Below the pieces are notes generated by a model. It was not told the origin of the DNA. It ran no database searches and was given only the letters and a program-made list of their open reading frames with translations. Positions 1 through 5,910 of a stretch of 16,798 nucleotides of DNA are shown in pieces. A program made the translations under genes and the position numbers. Position 1 is the stretch's first letter; every line of letters starts with the position of its first letter. This DNA comes from Bordetella parapertussis. Its GTDB lineage: Bacteria > Pseudomonadota > Gammaproteobacteria > Burkholderiales > Burkholderiaceae_D. The DNA is taken from contig CAMCXB010000052.1 of assembly GCA_945883145.1 (NCBI GenBank), positions 1-16,798 of the forward strand, read 5' to 3'.

Positions 1-170
1 GTGAGTCGAATTTCTGGATAGGTGGGACAAGGTATATTAAAGAATTCATAAGGAGTCAAAATACGTACTTCATGCCCTGACTCAGATAGTAAGCGAGTAG
101 TCATCTTCAAGGTTCTGACGACTCCGTTGATTTGTGGATCCCAGGCTTCAGTAACAATCAGTATTTTCAT
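1..170 (-). CDS. Glycosyltransferase family 4 (GT-B), N-terminal part only
   Basis: This is the first 56 codons of a gene that runs off the left edge. The reading begins MKILIVTEAWDPQINGVVRT, continues through SESGHEVRILTPYEF, and ends at CPTYPEIRL. That is the typical N-terminus of group 1 (GT4) glycosyltransferases of the MgtA / GDP-mannose-dependent alpha-mannosyltransferase type: a first Rossmann beta strand, then the acceptor-side loop with the NGV motif. Such enzymes transfer a sugar from a nucleotide donor to a lipid or glycan acceptor at the inner face of the membrane. The donor and acceptor cannot be told because the C-terminal donor domain is outside the window. The ATG at 168-170 is the only start in frame with this motif. 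I see no good Shine-Dalgarno before it, only an AT-rich leader. A terminator lies between it and the next upstream minus-strand gene, so it probably has its own promoter in 171-234. Confidence 0.85.
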   Translation of the reverse strand, partial: MKILIVTEAWDPQINGVVRTLKMTTRLLSESGHEVRILTPYEFFNIPCPTYPEIRL

Positions 171-234
171 GAGTAATTAAAATAAATCTTAATAAAGTTT
201 TTAAAAAATTATCTGACTTTGCATTTAGCGCACA

Positions 235-266
235 AAAAAATACCCGCTTATCAGCGGGTATTTTTT
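235..266 (-). terminator. Rho-independent terminator of the exported-protein gene
   Basis: A 7-bp GC-rich stem (TACCCGC at 241-247 pairing with GCGGGTA at 254-260) is flanked by a run of A on the left and T on the right. This makes a classic hairpin plus U-tract readable on both strands. It begins six bases after the stop codon at 272 and so ends transcription of the minus-strand gene 272-892. It also separates that gene from the glycosyltransferase. Confidence 0.9.
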
Positions 267-271
267 ATGTG

Positions 272-892
272 TTATTTACAATTCCATTCTTCCGCAAAGA
301 CATAAGACTTAGCTTCCGAAACTGATCCATCACTACGAATTAGTTTTCCTACTAATACATCGGTCTTATTAACTTTGATTTTTTTCTCTGCTTTAAATAC
401 ATAACCATCCATCTCACGCACTGCATTACCAGCTTTCTTTAACTTCTCATCTAAAAAAGTGGTTACTCCTGCCGCTCCCGGTACAAGTGAGCACGTCATT
501 ACAGCGCTCGCATCTTTTGCTGCAGTTGGAGTTGGTGCAGTAGCAGCCTTAGGTGCGCCACAACGCTGATATTTATCTGAAAATTTTCTATAGGAGCGAG
601 TCAGAGTATCGCCGTTAACTTGATAGGTGCTGTTTTCAATTGCCACACCACCCTCGCCATTACACTTTTCTTTAATGACTAGTTTATCGCCATTCACTTT
701 TATAGAAACGGCCTCACAGGTTTGTTCCGTACCCATGACAGCAAACTTCTTGTCAATTTCAAGTCCAGGACAGTATTCAGGCGAGGTACCCCATTTACCA
801 TGCATTTCAGCTGGATAGTCAGCCGCTATTACTGCGACACTCATTAAACAAGCAGTAACACCTAAGCATAATTTCTGAAGCATTGAGGACAT
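272..892 (-). CDS. Exported protein of unknown function, two small Cys-containing domains
   Basis: I do not recognise the family. The 206-residue product begins with a Sec signal peptide: charged start, hydrophobic segment about residues 8-22, and likely cleavage near VIAA at 21-24. The mature protein would be periplasmic or secreted. Residues 25-111 open with a GKWGTSPEYC stretch reminiscent of small 'GKW' exported domains and look beta-rich. An Ala/Pro/Thr linker (about 112-126) joins this to a second part (131-206) ending EEWNCK. The mature part has six cysteines (41, 59, 77, 111, 134, 205), an even number that would allow three disulfides. The start at 892 is chosen because AAGGGA lies six bases upstream; the Met at residue 4 fits less well. 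The gene is monocistronic, with a terminator directly after it and a candidate promoter just before it. Confidence 0.8.
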   Translation of the reverse strand: MSSMLQKLCLGVTACLMSVAVIAADYPAEMHGKWGTSPEYCPGLEIDKKFAVMGTEQTCEAVSIKVNGDKLVIKEKCNGEGGVAIENSTYQVNGDTLTRSYRKFSDKYQRCGAPKAATAPTPTAAKDASAVMTCSLVPGAAGVTTFLDEKLKKAGNAVREMDGYVFKAEKKIKVNKTDVLVGKLIRSDGSVSEAKSYVFAEEWNCK

Positions 893-912
893 TGAATTTC
901 CCTTATTGAGAT

Positions 913-942
913 ATTAAAAACATGCAAAATGATTCTTTACAA
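913..942 (-). promoter_or_regulatory. Candidate sigma-70 promoter for the exported-protein gene
   Basis: On the minus strand, TTGTAA (937-942) and TTTAAT (913-918) are separated by 18 bases, matching the -35 and -10 consensus at four and five of six positions. The predicted start of transcription, near 906, would leave a leader of about 14 bases including the Shine-Dalgarno. Inferred from pattern only. Confidence 0.35.
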
Positions 943-970
943 CGTGGGAATTTATATGACATATGTGACC

Positions 971-991
971 AAGACATTACAAAAATGTCTT
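971..991. repeat. 8-bp inverted repeat in the 893-1096 gap
   Basis: AAGACATT at 971-978 faces AATGTCTT at 984-991 across a 5-base loop. It is not followed by a U-run on either strand, so it is a poor terminator. It lies about 30 bases upstream of the candidate promoter of gene 272-892, where an operator could sit. The rest of the gap is plain AT-rich DNA. Confidence 0.4.
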
Positions 992-1096
992 ACGTAAGAA
1001 TTAGAATTCACTAATACTCGTGAAGGAAAATTTAACGCTATTGATTTTTAAATCTAGGACGGGCGAGAGAAATTGAATAATTCTAGATTTGAACAC

Positions 1097-1963
1097 TTAT
1101 TTTTGTTGACCGATAAATGCGCTTAGCTCTTTCATTACAAGTGCATCAAATTTAACGGGATGACTAGAACCTTTAACACCAATTAATTTAGCATCAGCAG
1201 CATTTTTTTTAAAATGATGAAGTGCCAAACTGTTTACTAATTTTGATTCCATCGAATAAATTAAGCATATCGGAATGTTAAGAGTTGTAAATAGCGATGT
1301 AAATTCAATGCCATTCATAGAGTTTTTAAATGGAATATCGAGATGGGGTGCCTGCATGACTGCCTTGAGTAAGTTGGGGTCAACATTCAAGGTCTTGGCT
1401 AGATCATTAGAATTACTAAAATTTCCATAACTGGGCATTTGCAATGTAGATTGACTTAAATTCCCATACAGAGAGAACAAGCCCGCCCACGGAATTAAAG
1501 AACTAATATCATTCAAAATCAGGCTTCGAATAGCGGGCAATTTTTTATTTGCAATCACAGCAGCGATTAATCCTCCCATGCTATTGCCTAGCAAATGAAT
1601 AGACTTACTTTGTATGCGCCACACATTGATATTAAATTTTTTTAGTAGCGGATTTTCATGCTTATTTGAATTGATGATGTAGTCATACACGGCCAATACA
1701 TCTTCGATGTAAGTAGAAATTTTATAGTTATTAGTATGCTTTAAATAATCAGAATTGCCTCTTCCGCAGTAATCGAGAGTAACTATTCGATAGCCTTGAT
1801 CTGTTAGAGAACTCAGTCCAAGGAAAGTTGATTTCACTTCTAAGATGCCAGGTAGGCAAAACAAGATATCGTTAGAATTTCTTGATCCTATGTCGGAAAT
1901 GACAATGTGCCTTTCACCTGCTTGGCCGGATACTTCAATTTTTACTTCATGATCCCATAGCAT
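1097..1963 (-). CDS. Alpha/beta hydrolase with altered catalytic acid position
   Basis: This is a cytoplasmic alpha/beta-hydrolase-fold protein, about 288 residues. Numbering below is from the upstream ATG at 1969. It has the oxyanion-side strand ILFCLPG (35-41), the strand TLDYCGRGNSD (64-74), the nucleophile elbow GNSMGG with Ser130, the LILNDIS strand (150-156), and the late histidine in GSSHPV (His270). Families with the LNDI motif usually have Asp in an 'SDLL' motif after strand 7. Here the equivalent reads MESKLV (240-245), with Lys243 in that place and Glu241 two residues earlier. The substrate cannot be predicted. I prefer the start at 1963 over 1969: the purine stretch TAGGGA (1970-1975) touches the first ATG but is six bases from the second. 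The gene is AT-richer than the housekeeping cluster and stands alone, so lateral origin is possible. Confidence 0.8.
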   Translation of the reverse strand: MLWDHEVKIEVSGQAGERHIVISDIGSRNSNDILFCLPGILEVKSTFLGLSSLTDQGYRIVTLDYCGRGNSDYLKHTNNYKISTYIEDVLAVYDYIINSNKHENPLLKKFNINVWRIQSKSIHLLGNSMGGLIAAVIANKKLPAIRSLILNDISSLIPWAGLFSLYGNLSQSTLQMPSYGNFSNSNDLAKTLNVDPNLLKAVMQAPHLDIPFKNSMNGIEFTSLFTTLNIPICLIYSMESKLVNSLALHHFKKNAADAKLIGVKGSSHPVKFDALVMKELSAFIGQQK

Positions 1964-2020
1964 CAGCATTCCCTAATTTACTTTGTTTAATTCATTAAGA
2001 AAAGCTTATATATATTTTAA

Positions 2021-2041
2021 TTATATAAATGATTTATATAA
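2021..2041. promoter_or_regulatory. Perfect 21-bp palindrome, candidate operator (copy 1)
   Basis: The half-site TTATATAAAT (2021-2030), a central G (2031) and the mirrored half ATTTATATAA (2032-2041) form an exact inverted repeat. It sits 57 bases upstream of the preferred start of the hydrolase gene. A near-identical copy occurs at 4000-4020 upstream of another minus-strand gene. No known operator consensus that I can name fits it. Confidence 0.5.
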
Positions 2042-2127
2042 ATCTGCTTATTTAACTTCGACTCCGATGCTAGAAAATTTTTATCAATGAAATCAAACAG
2101 TTGAAATTTAGAAATGCTTAAGTATCA

Positions 2128-2158
2128 AAAGTTATCCACACTTTATGTGTATAACTTT
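2128..2158. promoter_or_regulatory. Facing pair of DnaA-box sequences (inverted repeat)
   Basis: TTATCCACA at 2132-2140 is the classic high-affinity DnaA box. TGTGTATAA at 2146-2154 is the reverse complement of TTATACACA, another R-type box. They face each other over five bases, and the symmetry extends into flanking AAAG/CTTT, so 12 of 13 positions pair. It could bind DnaA, or it could act as an RNA hairpin. Only four T follow the stem on the minus strand, making it a weak terminator candidate. Confidence 0.5.
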
Positions 2159-2282
2159 ACGCTACATCAAAACTGACTCATTGAAAGTCAAAATAAACTG
2201 TTGGCTGTAAAGCCTGCTTTTTTTCTTACAAAAATCTTCAAAGTGCACAGTACTGCTAGATAGTCATGATATTCGACTCACA

Positions 2283-2510
2283 TTAAGATTCTCTCAAACT
2301 ATGTTTAGCTGCACTACTTTTACTAGCAAGTTGCACAACCAACATCGCTGCAGAAGTAATATGCATTTCTTGGACTGATGCTAAATCAATCTCATTCGCA
2401 AGTTGAATCGACTCAGCAGGCACAAAATAACCATAGAGCTTGAGTCTCTTCAATTCGTTTAATAATGCTTCTCGATTCATTGTCGGATTGAAAAAAGTTG
2501 TCCAGACCAA
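2283..2510 (-). CDS. Doubtful small ORF, unknown function
   Basis: A 75-codon open frame starts at a TTG; the first ATG is codon 11 (2478-2480), which would give a 65-residue product. Neither start has a recognisable Shine-Dalgarno. The segment NREALLNELKRLKLYG would make an amphipathic helix and resembles, from memory, the opening of IstB-like helper ATPases of IS21 elements. The rest (YFVPAESIQLANEIDL...) does not continue that family and no Walker motif is present. It could be a real small protein, a decayed remnant, or chance. There is no transposase, terminal repeat or other element trace nearby. Confidence 0.3.
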   Translation of the reverse strand: MVWTTFFNPTMNREALLNELKRLKLYGYFVPAESIQLANEIDLASVQEMHITSAAMLVVQLASKSSAAKHSLRES

Positions 2511-2672
2511 TTAAGCTAACGCCCTCACATGACAGGCTCTTGACGAGTTAATGAATTTTCAGACATTTATTAACTAAGTATTAACTTCCCCGCCCTTACT
2601 CTGTAACTATCATGCAATAAAAAAATGGTAATTTAGTGATTAATTTCACCATAAAACAACTTCGAGAAAATT

Positions 2673-3551
2673 ATGATTAATCGCATGCAATTAGACACTA
2701 TCGATAGCTATGATGAAGAATTAGAGCAAGAATTAGATGACAATGATTTGCTTGAATACTCGATTAATCCACAAGCTAATAGCGCTCGAGTTAAATACTT
2801 TCGTGAGCTATTTCGTTTGCAAGGTGAACTAGTCAAGCTACAAGACTGGGTCATGCATAAAAATCTTAAGGTGGTCGTGCTGTTTGAGGGCAGAGATGCC
2901 GCCGGCAAAGGTGGCGCGATCAAACGTATTACGCAACGACTTAATCCACGTGTGTGTCGGGTGGCAGCGTTGCCAGCGCCGAATGAACGTGAACGCTCAC
3001 AATGGTATTTTCAACGCTATATTTCTCACTTACCTGCTGGCGGAGAAATTGTTTTATTCGATCGTAGTTGGTACAACCGCGCAGGTGTTGAAAAGGTAAT
3101 GGGATTTTGTAGTGAAGCTGAATATGAAGAGTTTTTTAGAACAGTGCCTGAATTCGAAAGAATGCTTCAACGATCAGGGATTATTTTAATTAAATATTGG
3201 TTCTCTATTACAGATGAAGAGCAATATGCCCGCTTCACCATGCGGATTAAAGATCCTTTGAAGCAGTGGAAGCTTTCACCTATGGATCTTGAATCCAGAA
3301 GAATGTGGGAGTCTTATACTAAAGCGAAAGAAACCATGTTGGAAAAGACGCACACAAGCGATTCTCCATGGTGGATTGTTGCAGCAAATGACAAAAAAAC
3401 TGCCAGACTAAATTGTATTCATCATTTGCTACAACAAATACCCTACCAAGAAATTGAGTCTGAACCTATCTCTCTTCCTGCTCGTGTCTATAACCAAGAT
3501 TACTTAAGAGGACCCGTGCCTAAAGAGATGTATGTACCCGAAATCTATTAA
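2673..3551 (+). CDS. ppk2: Polyphosphate kinase 2, class I
   Basis: This enzyme moves the terminal phosphate of inorganic polyphosphate to a nucleoside diphosphate (or the reverse), linking polyphosphate storage to ATP/GTP supply in the cytoplasm. The 292-residue protein has a single PPK2 domain. It shows the Walker A loop GRDAAGKGG (73-81), NPRVCRVAALPAPNERERSQWYFQRY (91-116), the Walker B region LFDRSWYNRAGVE (128-140), the lid segment ARFTMRIKDPLKQWKLSPMD (186-205), and SPWWIVAANDK (231-241). The acidic N-terminus (about 12-28) precedes the domain, as in other class I members, and the length is normal for one domain. The ATG at 2673 follows GAGAAAATT, a modest ribosome site. It is the only convincing plus-strand gene and runs convergently into the histone-like gene with an 11-base gap. 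Class I members usually favour ADP or GDP as acceptor; the preferred nucleotide here is inference. Confidence 0.93.
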   Translation: MINRMQLDTIDSYDEELEQELDDNDLLEYSINPQANSARVKYFRELFRLQGELVKLQDWVMHKNLKVVVLFEGRDAAGKGGAIKRITQRLNPRVCRVAALPAPNERERSQWYFQRYISHLPAGGEIVLFDRSWYNRAGVEKVMGFCSEAEYEEFFRTVPEFERMLQRSGIILIKYWFSITDEEQYARFTMRIKDPLKQWKLSPMDLESRRMWESYTKAKETMLEKTHTSDSPWWIVAANDKKTARLNCIHHLLQQIPYQEIESEPISLPARVYNQDYLRGPVPKEMYVPEIY

Positions 3552-3562
3552 TTTAATTTCGT

Positions 3563-3982
3563 TTATTTCTTAGGACGACCCGCACTAATTTGCGTAAGCT
3601 TGGCTTGGGCTGTTTTGATTTTTGCCGTAGTTAAGTTGTTTACTAAGGCAATACCAATTCGAATCAATTCTGTTTTTTTGATTTCCAGACCAGCTTTTAA
3701 GCAAGTTTTTTTAACTGCAACTAGAGCGGCGTATTCTTTTTCAGGAATTGCAAAACTATCGCGTATTAGTTTTGTTTTAACCGTTTTAGCTGCTTTAGTT
3801 GCTTTGGTAGATTTAACCAGCGTTTTTTTACTGGTTTTTGTTGCTGATTTCTTTGCTGCTTTTTTTACAGTGACCTTCTTCACTGAGCTTGTTTTTTTAG
3901 CAATATTTCTTTTTTTTACTGCTGGCGCCTTCTTCTCAGTTGGCTCGACTTGCGGAGATACATTTTCTGTCTCATTAGTCAT
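3563..3982 (-). CDS. Histone H1-like lysine-rich protein with conserved C-terminal domain
   Basis: The 139-residue product has an acidic start (1-16) and a tail (17-71) holding 21 lysines among Ala, Thr, Ser and Val, like histone H1 tails. A compact C-terminal part follows, FAIPEKEYAALVAVKKTCLKAGLEIKKTELIRIGIALV (77-114), ending AGRPKK. As I recall, Burkholderiales proteins with this ending (F-x-P-x-x-EY ... KK-x-EL-x-R-x-G ... GRPKK) are annotated as histone-like or hypothetical. The helix pattern would suit a small ribbon-helix-helix-like fold, and the terminal GRP resembles an AT-hook core. Nucleoid binding is therefore likely but inferred. The start at 3982 is well supported by AAGGAG six bases upstream. 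The opposite strand carries a long open frame, a by-product of the lysine repeats. Confidence 0.82.
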   Translation of the reverse strand: MTNETENVSPQVEPTEKKAPAVKKRNIAKKTSSVKKVTVKKAAKKSATKTSKKTLVKSTKATKAAKTVKTKLIRDSFAIPEKEYAALVAVKKTCLKAGLEIKKTELIRIGIALVNNLTTAKIKTAQAKLTQISAGRPKK

Positions 3983-3999
3983 TTTTTACTCCTTAAATA

Positions 4000-4020
4000 T
4001 TATATAAATGATTTATACAA
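4000..4020. promoter_or_regulatory. Near-perfect 21-bp palindrome, candidate operator (copy 2)
   Basis: It is identical to the palindrome at 2021-2041 except for one base (C at 4018 instead of T). The shared block ATTATATAAATGATTTATA is exact over 19 bases (2020-2038 and 3999-4017). It lies 17 bases upstream of the histone-like gene's start and immediately downstream of a candidate promoter, where a repressor could act. Confidence 0.5.
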
Positions 4021-4024
4021 TACT

Positions 4025-4053
4025 AAATTATTCCTAATTTGATCTATTGTCAA
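4025..4053 (-). promoter_or_regulatory. Candidate promoter of the histone-like gene
   Basis: On the minus strand a consensus -35 TTGACA (4048-4053) is followed after 17 bases by TAATTT (4025-4030), which keeps the key T, A and final T of the -10. The -35 lies inside the 3' end of the phosphoribosyltransferase gene. An alternative -10 (TATAAA at 4012-4017) lies within the palindrome. Confidence 0.4.
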
Positions 4054-4570
4054 TTATTAAATCAGGCGTGAGTTCATCATATGCCTCAAAAGGCTGATGT
4101 ATCCAAGCATGGTTTTCTAAGAAGTGATGATAGAAATCTGGAGCAATAACAGAGGTCGATTTAAACCAAATTACTGCAGTTTTTATATCGATTATCGCCG
4201 GGTAATGTGCGATGAGATACTGTTGGACTTGCTGCAGTGTGATACCGGAATCGACGAGATCATCCATTAATAAAACACGACCTTGAATCGGATGATGGGT
4301 TGTGGTGATATGCGGTGCGATCTCTAATGTGCCACGCTGCGTCCCGTTAGCTTCGCGATAAGAGCTAGTCGATAAGATTGCTAGTGGGCGTTTAAACAAG
4401 CGGGAAAAAATATCGCCTGGTCTTAAACCACCGCGAGCCAAACAGAGTATGTGATCAAACTCCCAACCAGAGGCTTGTACTTGTTTTGCAAGTAGTTCTA
4501 TCGCCTGATGGTATTCATCCCACGACACCCACATATGTCCTTGTTCTGCATTTGCTGTGGTGTCGCTCAT
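4034..4570 (-). CDS. Purine-type phosphoribosyltransferase
   Basis: This is a type I phosphoribosyltransferase-fold protein, 178 residues. The PRPP-binding loop is VLLMDDLVDSGIT (99-111), the expected hydrophobic stretch plus DD and DSG. An earlier LARGGLRPGD (44-53) matches the pyrophosphate loop of hypoxanthine/xanthine-guanine enzymes. The likely role is salvage of a purine base to its nucleotide in the cytoplasm, but the base is not decided by visible residues and some relatives are uncharacterised. It follows purA after 26 bases and is probably co-transcribed, which fits purine metabolism. The start at 4570 is preceded only by AGAG; Met13 is a possible alternative. The product is distinct from the adenine (Apt) type. 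Confidence 0.85.
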   Translation of the reverse strand: MSDTTANAEQGHMWVSWDEYHQAIELLAKQVQASGWEFDHILCLARGGLRPGDIFSRLFKRPLAILSTSSYREANGTQRGTLEIAPHITTTHHPIQGRVLLMDDLVDSGITLQQVQQYLIAHYPAIIDIKTAVIWFKSTSVIAPDFYHHFLENHAWIHQPFEAYDELTPDLIIDNRSN

Positions 4571-4596
4571 GATGCTCTAACAGATAGGCTGTTATT

Positions 4597-5895
4597 TCAC
4601 TCGAAAGGATGACGCAGTACGATGGTTTCTTCGCGATCAGGACCAGTTGACACCATATCAACGGGCACACCAACTAATTCTTCAATGCGTTTTACGTAAG
4701 CACGTGCTGCAGCGGGCAATGCATCCATTGACTTAGCTCCCACGGTTGCATCTTTCCAACCCGGCATTTCTTCGTAAATGGGTTCACAGGCTGCGGCATC
4801 TTCTGCGCCAACTGGGAAAATATCTACCTGCTTACCATGCAGTTTATAGCCCGTGCACAGCTTGAGTGAATCCAGTCCATCCAATACATCTAATTTTGTG
4901 AGGCACATACCAGAGACACCATTGATTTGTACGGAACGTTTTAGTAGGGCTGCATCAAACCAACCACAACGACGTGCACGACCTGTGACAGTGCCAAATT
5001 CGTGACCTACTGCTGATAAATGTTTACCTACACCGTCATCGGTCGATAACTCTGATGGAAATGGACCTGATCCTACGCGTGTGGTGTAAGCCTTGGTAAT
5101 GCCCAATACGTAATGCAACATATTCGGACCTACACCTGAACCTGCAGCTGCGTTTCCTGCTACACAGTTACTCGAGGTGACGAATGGATAAGTACCGTGA
5201 TCAACATCCAACAAACTACCTTGCGCACCTTCAAACAATAAATTCGCACCAGCTTTATGTGCTGCATAAAGAGCACTGGACACATCTGTCACCATGGGAC
5301 GTATGCGTGGCACAGTTGCGCATGCATCATCAAATGTCTTGCTGTAATCAACTGCTTTAGCATGCAGATAATTCACTAAAACAAAATTATGATAATCAAG
5401 GTTTTCACGTAATTTTTCTGCAAGGCGTTTTTCATTCACCAGATCAGCAACACGGATCGCTCTGCGAGCAACTTTATCTTCATACGCTGGGCCTATGCCC
5501 TTACCTGTTGTGCCTATTTTTGCATCGCCTCGTGCTGCTTCACGGGCTGCATCTAATGCTGTGTGATAAGGCAAAATTACCGGACATGCTTCAGAGACTT
5601 TTAAACGCGCAGCGACTTCTAACCCTGAAGCTTCGAGTTTGTCGATTTCACGTAACAGGTCAGGCACTGACAGTACGACGCCATTCCCTATATAACAAGC
5701 AACACCCGCACGCATGATGCCTGAAGGGATCAGCTGCAAAGCTGTTTTTTGTCCACCAATGACTAAAGTGTGACCTGCATTGTGTCCACCCTGAAAACGC
5801 ACCACGCCCTGAGCATGATCCGTTAACCAGTCCACAACTTTACCTTTACCTTCGTCACCCCATTGGGTGCCAATAACAACTACATTTCTAGCCAT
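4597..5895 (-). CDS. purA: Adenylosuccinate synthetase
   Basis: PurA uses GTP to join IMP and aspartate into adenylosuccinate, the first committed step from IMP to AMP, in the cytoplasm. At 432 residues the length is normal. Diagnostic motifs are the P-loop-like QWGDEGKGK (11-19) with catalytic Asp14, GGHNAGHT (37-43 region) with His42, GTTGKGIGPAYEDK (128-141), the FEGAQGSLLDVDHGTYPFVTSSN stretch in the middle, GTVTGRARRCGWFD, and the C-terminal STGPDREETI. The ATG at 5895 has GGAT seven bases upstream. It lies 15 bases after hisZ and 26 before the phosphoribosyltransferase, so it belongs to the tail of the hfl-hisZ unit. In enterobacteria purA also follows hflK-hflC and a DUF2065 gene, so the linkage is old. 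No anomaly seen. Confidence 0.98.
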   Translation of the reverse strand: MARNVVVIGTQWGDEGKGKVVDWLTDHAQGVVRFQGGHNAGHTLVIGGQKTALQLIPSGIMRAGVACYIGNGVVLSVPDLLREIDKLEASGLEVAARLKVSEACPVILPYHTALDAAREAARGDAKIGTTGKGIGPAYEDKVARRAIRVADLVNEKRLAEKLRENLDYHNFVLVNYLHAKAVDYSKTFDDACATVPRIRPMVTDVSSALYAAHKAGANLLFEGAQGSLLDVDHGTYPFVTSSNCVAGNAAAGSGVGPNMLHYVLGITKAYTTRVGSGPFPSELSTDDGVGKHLSAVGHEFGTVTGRARRCGWFDAALLKRSVQINGVSGMCLTKLDVLDGLDSLKLCTGYKLHGKQVDIFPVGAEDAAACEPIYEEMPGWKDATVGAKSMDALPAAARAYVKRIEELVGVPVDMVSTGPDREETIVLRHPFE

Positions 5896-5910
5896 GATTT
5901 ATCCAAGTCT

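Larger units (their letters stand above)
1970..2282. other. AT-rich intergenic region with palindrome and DnaA-like boxes
   Basis: This 313-base stretch has no convincing gene. It contains the perfect palindrome at 2021-2041 and the facing DnaA-box-like pair at 2132-2154, listed separately. I see no clear promoter with both hexamers, although several TATA-like stretches occur near 2000-2040. The segment 2160-2282 shows nothing recognisable. Confidence 0.6.

Noticed and set aside
2128..2158. Strong terminator for the small ORF 2283-2510
   Set aside because: The stem is good but is followed by only four T on the minus strand, and the ORF itself is doubtful.
1970..2282. Chromosomal replication origin, because of the DnaA boxes
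   Set aside because: Only two boxes are seen, and no dnaA, dnaN, gyrB or rpmH is nearby. Kept only as a possible DnaA-binding site.
3600..4007. 135-codon open frame on the plus strand rich in Phe, Val and Leu
   Set aside because: It is the antisense of the lysine-rich histone-like gene; AAA/AAG repeats read as TTT/CTT give a false hydrophobic protein. The minus-strand gene has an excellent Shine-Dalgarno.
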